From assembly GCA_016193195.1 (NCBI GenBank), contig JACPSQ010000049.1, forward strand, positions 1-8,636: DNA of 8,636 nucleotides, read 5' to 3'. Shown piece after piece: positions 5,771-8,636 of this stretch. The notes beneath the pieces are model-generated. The model had not been told where the DNA came from. It ran no database searches and was given only the letters and a program-made list of their open reading frames with translations. Every line of letters starts with the position of its first letter. Position 1 is the stretch's first letter. The stretch is from Candidatus Omnitrophota bacterium. GTDB taxonomy: Bacteria; Omnitrophota; Gorgyraeia; Aquiviventales; Aquiviventaceae. A program made the translations under genes and the position numbers.

Positions 5771-6241
5771 CTATGTCCGTGACGCTGTGGCCGACGCCTG
5801 CTTCACGGCCCGGCTGACGTTGCCCAGGCAGCAGGAGCCCTGGGGATTGGTGACCTCGCAGTAGCAGTTGCCGGACTTGACCTGCGATTTGATTTGCTCG
5901 ATGACCGAGCTTTGTCCTGTACGCTCGATTTCTTCACCAATCTTCTTGGGCGTCCAGCCGAAGCAGTAGCAGACCGGTGCGTGGGAATTGTTCGGCTCCT
6001 TGAGGCCGAGTCGCACGGCCACGTCGTTCTTTTGAAACAACGCTTCTCCGTCTCTGAAGTAGACGACTTCGCAATCTGCCGTCTTGCAGAAGCAGAACTC
6101 CTCCTGCGCCGGAATGCGCGCCCGCGCTTCCGGCCCGCAGGCCGGACATGGCGTTGGGCCGCACGTCACCGGCGGATGCAACTCGCAGCAGGATTCAACG
6201 TCGGTGCTTGCCGATCCAGACGCACAAGCAGGCTTCGCCAT
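5771..6241 (-). CDS. CopZ N-terminal-type Fe-S/Zn metallochaperone (no HMA domain)
   Basis: This 156-aa Cys-rich protein has an N-terminal Zn-ribbon-like half: CC at 18-19, CGPTPCPAC at 27-35, CFCKTADC at 50-57. The C-terminal half matches the BFD/CopZ-NT [2Fe-2S] pattern: VCYCFGWT at 90-97 and NCYCEVTNPQGSCCLGNV at 125-142. Archaeoglobus CopZ joins such a domain to a C-terminal HMA domain. Here the protein ends after the Fe-S half, so the HMA function would have to come from another protein. I use ATG 6241 because AGGAGG lies 4 nt upstream; the frame stays open to 6337, but that part overlaps the microprotein gene. In a mer operon it may hand metal or electrons within the cytoplasm, which is inference. 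Confidence 0.85.
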   Translation of the reverse strand: MAKPACASGSASTDVESCCELHPPVTCGPTPCPACGPEARARIPAQEEFCFCKTADCEVVYFRDGEALFQKNDVAVRLGLKEPNNSHAPVCYCFGWTPKKIGEEIERTGQSSVIEQIKSQVKSGNCYCEVTNPQGSCCLGNVSRAVKQASATASRT

Positions 6242-6270
6242 GCTGCCTCCTGTTTCAAGCCGTGGCGGTG

Positions 6271-6348
6271 TTAGCGGTGGAGGAGATGTCCCAGACAGCA
6301 GATCACGACCAGCACGATGAGCGCAATCACCATCCACATTTGACGCAT
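6271..6348 (-). CDS. 25-aa membrane microprotein
   Basis: A small frame, MRQMWMVIALIVLVVICCLG followed by HLLHR, starts at ATG 6348. Its ribosome site (AAGGAG) overlaps the TAA stop of the YHS gene. It is a single hydrophobic helix of about 16 residues with a vicinal Cys-Cys pair (18-19) and two His at the C-terminal boundary (His21, His24), a plausible metal-binding arrangement at a membrane face. It is followed 29 bp later by the metallochaperone gene. I do not recognise a family; it recalls tiny membrane proteins such as DUF2933 only in size and His/Cys content. Evidence for translation is the ribosome site, the tight spacing and the coherent amino-acid composition. Confidence 0.6.
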   Translation of the reverse strand: MRQMWMVIALIVLVVICCLGHLLHR

Positions 6349-6355
6349 CCGCTCC

Positions 6356-6535
6356 TTACCCACAGCAGCCGGCTGCCGTGCCCGGTTGCTGCTTGGCGAC
6401 GTAGCGCTGGGGATTCTTCAGAAACTCATCCTTGCAGTGGGGGCAGCAGAAGAAGAAGTTTTGGCACTCCTGGGTCGCTGTTGCTCCTGGCCGCTGCTCA
6501 TTGACCTGAGCTCCGCAGACCGGGTCTTTGCTCAT
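6356..6535 (-). CDS. YHS/TRASH-like small metal-binding protein
   Basis: This 59-aa protein starts MSKDPVCGAQVNEQRPGATA, with the DPVCG opening typical of YHS domains. It continues QNFFFCCPHCKDEFLKNPQRY, the FxFCCxxCxxxFxxNPxxY half of the same domain, and ends with GCCG. The Cys residues (7, 24, 30, 31, 34, 57, 58) suggest soft-metal binding. YHS domains occur in copper and mercury systems as free proteins or fused to transporters. ATG 6535 has GGGAGGAGG upstream and lies 26 bp after merA. The next gene starts 7 bp after the TAA. It probably acts as a cytoplasmic metal buffer or chaperone for MerA and the exporters; that role is inferred. Confidence 0.85.
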   Translation of the reverse strand: MSKDPVCGAQVNEQRPGATATQECQNFFFCCPHCKDEFLKNPQRYVAKQQPGTAAGCCG

Positions 6536-6561
6536 GGCCTCCTCCCTTCAAGCGTCGGCTC

Positions 6562-8046
6562 TCATTCCGCGCAGCAGGAGAGCTTCGTCGCATCCTTGAA
6601 GAAGCCCTGGGCGCAAATGCGCAGGGCTTCCGAGAGTGTTGGGTAGACGTGCAAGGTATCGATCAGATCCTGGATCGTCAGGCGGTGCTTGATCGCGAGG
6701 GTCGCTTCGTGGATCAGCTCGCCCCCATGGGCAGCGACCAGATGGACACCGAGGATACGGCCGGTATCTTCCTCAGCGACCATCTTGATCAAGCCCCGCT
6801 CATCCAGGGACAGCCAGGCCCGGGGCACCCAGCGGAATTCCAGCACGCTGGTTTTCACCTTCAGCCCCTGCGCTTGGGCTTGCTCCTCGGTCAGTCCCAC
6901 GCCCGCGACTTCAGGAGTGGTGAAGATGGCGTGCGGAATCACTGAGTAGTTAACCTTGCGGTGGCAGCAGTCGTCGATGGCATTTTGGGCCGCGGTCGCT
7001 CCTTGCGTCGCGGCGACGTACACAAACTGCGACGGACAGGCGCAGTCGACGCAGTCGCCTGCCGCCCAGATGTTCGGGCTGCTCGTTTTCATCTCGTCGT
7101 CCACCTGGATGCCGCCCCCCCGCCTGGTCAGGGTGACACCCGCCCGCTCAAGACCGAACCCTTGCGTGTTGGGCCGCCGCCCCGTGGCGATGAGCAGGGC
7201 CTCCGCGACAAACTCCTGCGTCTTCCCATCCGGCATCTGGGCTGTCACCGTGATCTGCTTGCCGTCTTGCCGGGCCTTCAGGACTTTCGTGCAGGTGCAG
7301 ATGGTCAGGCCTTCCTCAGTCAGGTATTTCGCCAGCGCCTCGGAGATTTCAGGCTCCTCGTACGGGGCGATCCGGCCGGCGACTTCGTGGATGGTGACCC
7401 CGACGCCCAGATGGGCGAACATCTGGGCCAGCTCCAAGCCGATGGCATTGGCTCCGATGACGAGCATGGACTTGGGCAGCGCTTTCAGCTCCAGCGCCTC
7501 GGTGCTGGTGAGGTACTTGACCTGCGTCAACCCCTCGATGGGAGGGATGAACGCGGAGGAGCCTGTGGCGATGACAAACTTGGGCGCTTTGAGGATCGTC
7601 CCGTTGACGCGCAGCTCCGTGTCGGAGACAAACTCGGCTTGCTCATGCAGGTAGGTGATCTTCGGGTGGGCCTCCAGGATGTCCCAGTACTTGGCCTTGC
7701 GGCCGTCCTCCAATAACTGCGCCTTCTTGGCCATGAGGGACTTCCAGTCAAGGCGCACGCCTTTGGCGCTCAAGCCCGGCATCGGAGGCTGCTTCATCAG
7801 GTGGTAGAGCTCGGCCGCCCGGATGAAGTACTTGCTCGGGACACAGCCCCGGTTGAGGCAGGTGCCGCCGATGGTGTCCTGCTCGATGACGGCGGACCTA
7901 GCGTTCAGCTCATCGGCCTTGATGGCCGCGGCAAAGGCGGCGGAGCCGCCCCCGACCACAATGAGATCAAACCGCGAATCCTTCACCCCGCCCTTAAGGG
8001 CGGGGTTCACGTCCTCAACCTTCGTCGGACAACAGGCATGCGTCAT
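6562..8046 (-). CDS. merA: Mercuric reductase MerA (without N-terminal HMA domain)
   Basis: This 494-aa flavoprotein would reduce Hg(II) to Hg(0) with NADPH. Visible signatures are the FAD-binding LIVVGGGSAAFAA (28-40), the redox-active GGTCLNRGCVPSK (Cys63, Cys68), the NADPH-binding VIGANAIGLELAQ (196-208), ATGRRPNT (287-294), the second FAD motif NIWAAGDC (325-332), and the C-terminal LSCCAE (Cys491-Cys492) that marks MerA among disulfide reductases. The NmerA HMA domain is absent. Instead a 25-residue leader begins MTHACCPTKVED, followed by NPALKGGVK, which is encoded by a palindromic repeat. There are two extra cysteines near the FAD motif (DCVDCACPS, 331-339). ATG 8046 overlaps the merC stop (ATGA) and has AAGGA 8 nt upstream. 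A GTG at 8052 is too close to that site. It is the core of operon A. Confidence 0.97.
   Translation of the reverse strand: MTHACCPTKVEDVNPALKGGVKDSRFDLIVVGGGSAAFAAAIKADELNARSAVIEQDTIGGTCLNRGCVPSKYFIRAAELYHLMKQPPMPGLSAKGVRLDWKSLMAKKAQLLEDGRKAKYWDILEAHPKITYLHEQAEFVSDTELRVNGTILKAPKFVIATGSSAFIPPIEGLTQVKYLTSTEALELKALPKSMLVIGANAIGLELAQMFAHLGVGVTIHEVAGRIAPYEEPEISEALAKYLTEEGLTICTCTKVLKARQDGKQITVTAQMPDGKTQEFVAEALLIATGRRPNTQGFGLERAGVTLTRRGGGIQVDDEMKTSSPNIWAAGDCVDCACPSQFVYVAATQGATAAQNAIDDCCHRKVNYSVIPHAIFTTPEVAGVGLTEEQAQAQGLKVKTSVLEFRWVPRAWLSLDERGLIKMVAEEDTGRILGVHLVAAHGGELIHEATLAIKHRLTIQDLIDTLHVYPTLSEALRICAQGFFKDATKLSCCAE
7982..8010. repeat. Palindromic repeat copy 1, inside merA
   Basis: Two perfect complementary 11-bp half-sites meet at 7995/7996 (arm ACCCCGCCCTT at 7985-7995), flanked by TTC on the left and TCAC on the right, the same frame as the copy at 3614-3648. 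In merA it is read in frame as NPALKGGVK, between the start and the first FAD motif. In mRNA it would form a strong hairpin (9-bp stem, 4-nt loop) about 36-61 nt inside the coding region. Confidence 0.85.
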
Positions 8047-8462
8047 CTGCACCGTCCTTCAGACTTACAGGTTCCGTGGTTTCTCCGCATGGACCACTTG
8101 GCGTGACAGGCTTGCTGAATGGCGAAGCTCCAGACCGAGGCCCCGATGATGCCCGCCAGACTGAGCCACACCACGAGGCGCTGATAGATGATGGAGGCGC
8201 TGAGGACCAACGCCACCGCAGAGATCCCATGCAGCCACACCGCCTGGAACTTGCCGTGGCGTCGTGCGGCACTCCACAACCCGATGCCACCGATCACCAG
8301 GAAGACGATCAAGAGGGGCAGCAACACCGCGTCCTTGACCAGAAACCCCACCCCGATGGCGCTGAGCAGGGCCACCAAGGGCGCAAACCCCAGGCAACAG
8401 AGCGTGGCGATGACCGAGCCGACCGCGCCGAACTTATCCAGCGACTGGATCCACTTGGTCAT
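8043..8462 (-). CDS. merC: MerC-type mercuric ion inner-membrane transporter
   Basis: This 139-aa protein has four predicted membrane helices, near residues 10-42, 45-64, 75-95 and 96-115. The opening, SLDKFGAVGSVIATLCCLGF, matches the DKxGAxGS start of MerC. Its first helix carries Cys22-Cys23, a vicinal pair as in MerT/MerF rather than the CxxC of Tn21 MerC. Length (140 aa) and four helices favour MerC over MerF (about 80 aa, two helices) or MerT (three helices). The cytoplasmic tail (ACHAKWSMRRNHGTCKSEGR) has further Cys and His that could pass Hg(II) to MerA. ATG 8462 lies 1 bp after the merP-like stop, and the stop overlaps the merA ATG. An upstream in-frame Met at 8561 lies within the MerP-like gene and is rejected. 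Confidence 0.85.
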   Translation of the reverse strand: MTKWIQSLDKFGAVGSVIATLCCLGFAPLVALLSAIGVGFLVKDAVLLPLLIVFLVIGGIGLWSAARRHGKFQAVWLHGISAVALVLSASIIYQRLVVWLSLAGIIGASVWSFAIQQACHAKWSMRRNHGTCKSEGRCR

Positions 8463-8463
8463 G

Positions 8464-8636
8464 TCACCCTTCTTGGCTTGACGGTGAAGACCGCGTGGCC
8501 TTATAGCCGGTCTTGTTGATGGCGGCGATGAGCGCCTCGAGGCTGACCCGCGCGGGGTCATAGCGCACGTAGGCCGCTTGTTCGGTGACCTTCGCGTCGG
8601 CGCTCTGGACTCCGGGAAGCTTGTTGAGGCTCGATT
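8464..8636 (-). CDS. merP: MerP-like HMA protein, C-terminal part (5' end outside window)
   Basis: The frame enters from the right edge and reads SLNKLPGVQSADAKVTEQAA, then YVRYDPARVSLEALIAAINKTGYKATR, stopping at 8464-8466. This is the second half of an HMA fold: the LxxLPGVxSAxV strand after the metal loop, a YDP strand, the amphipathic helix and the typical NKTGYKA end. The metal-binding GMTCxxC loop and any signal peptide lie beyond the edge, so periplasmic MerP cannot be told apart from a cytosolic HMA chaperone or the tail of a larger protein. Position 1 bp before merC makes MerP the best guess: it would bind Hg(II) in the periplasm and pass it to the transporter. Confidence 0.8.
   Translation of the reverse strand, partial: SSLNKLPGVQSADAKVTEQAAYVRYDPARVSLEALIAAINKTGYKATRSSPSSQEG

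Noticed and set aside
6961..7716. Plus-strand open frame of 251 codons.
   Set aside because: It lies opposite merA, which carries all expected motifs. The plus frame shows only low-complexity Arg/Asp/Leu-rich sequence.
8047..8052. GTG start of merA at 8052.
   Set aside because: It is too close to the AAGGA site. ATG 8046 makes the ATGA overlap with merC, the same pattern seen at four other junctions here.
1..8636. tRNA, rRNA, integrase, transposase gene or attachment site.
   Set aside because: None was seen on either strand; the only mobile-like trace is the palindromic repeat pair.

Overview
The window is 8.6 kb of GC-rich bacterial DNA in which every supported gene lies on the minus strand, so the genes read from right to left. 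It is a mercury/heavy-metal resistance locus. The envelope features (lipoprotein box, C-terminal Phe outer-membrane barrel, secreted HMA protein) point to a Gram-negative host. Gene content and base composition would fit Nitrospirota, Methylomirabilota or a related deep lineage, but the sequence does not settle the taxon.

Operon A (8636 to 3749) runs: the C-terminal end of a MerP-like HMA protein (cut by the window edge), MerC-type inner-membrane transporter, mercuric reductase MerA, a 59-aa YHS/TRASH-like Cys-rich protein, a 25-aa membrane microprotein, a CopZ N-terminal-type Fe-S/Zn metallochaperone, inositol-3-phosphate synthase and a patatin-like phospholipase. Junctions are tight: 1 bp between merP and merC, ATGA overlaps at merC/merA and MIPS/patatin, and gaps of 7 to 29 bp elsewhere. 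The first genes form the classic route: periplasmic Hg(II) binding, transport, then reduction to Hg(0). The inositol synthase and patatin are unexpected passengers that appear to be translated with the same transcript.

Between the operons (3748 to 3410) lies what looks like a frameshifted winged-helix gene carrying a GC-rich palindrome. It is followed by a textbook MerR-family promoter: TTGACA, a 20-bp spacer filled by a perfect 16-bp dyad, then TATACT.

Operon B (3409 to 1) starts with a MerR-family regulator. It continues with a secreted HMA protein that has an extra C-terminal domain, an outer-membrane barrel, a three-helix MerT/MerC-like protein with a Cys-Cys pair, a six-blade NHL lipoprotein, and a Cys-rich protein with a CPACGACP motif that runs off the left edge. 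ATGA overlaps occur at three of its five junctions. It has no reductase or ATPase inside the window. It looks like a metal-inducible trans-envelope metal-handling system of undescribed function, and this is the most interesting part of the window.

A second theme is a small palindromic repeat (TTC-ACCCCGCCC-loop-GGGCGGGGT-TCAC). It is present twice, once in frame near the 5' end of merA and once in the broken winged-helix gene.
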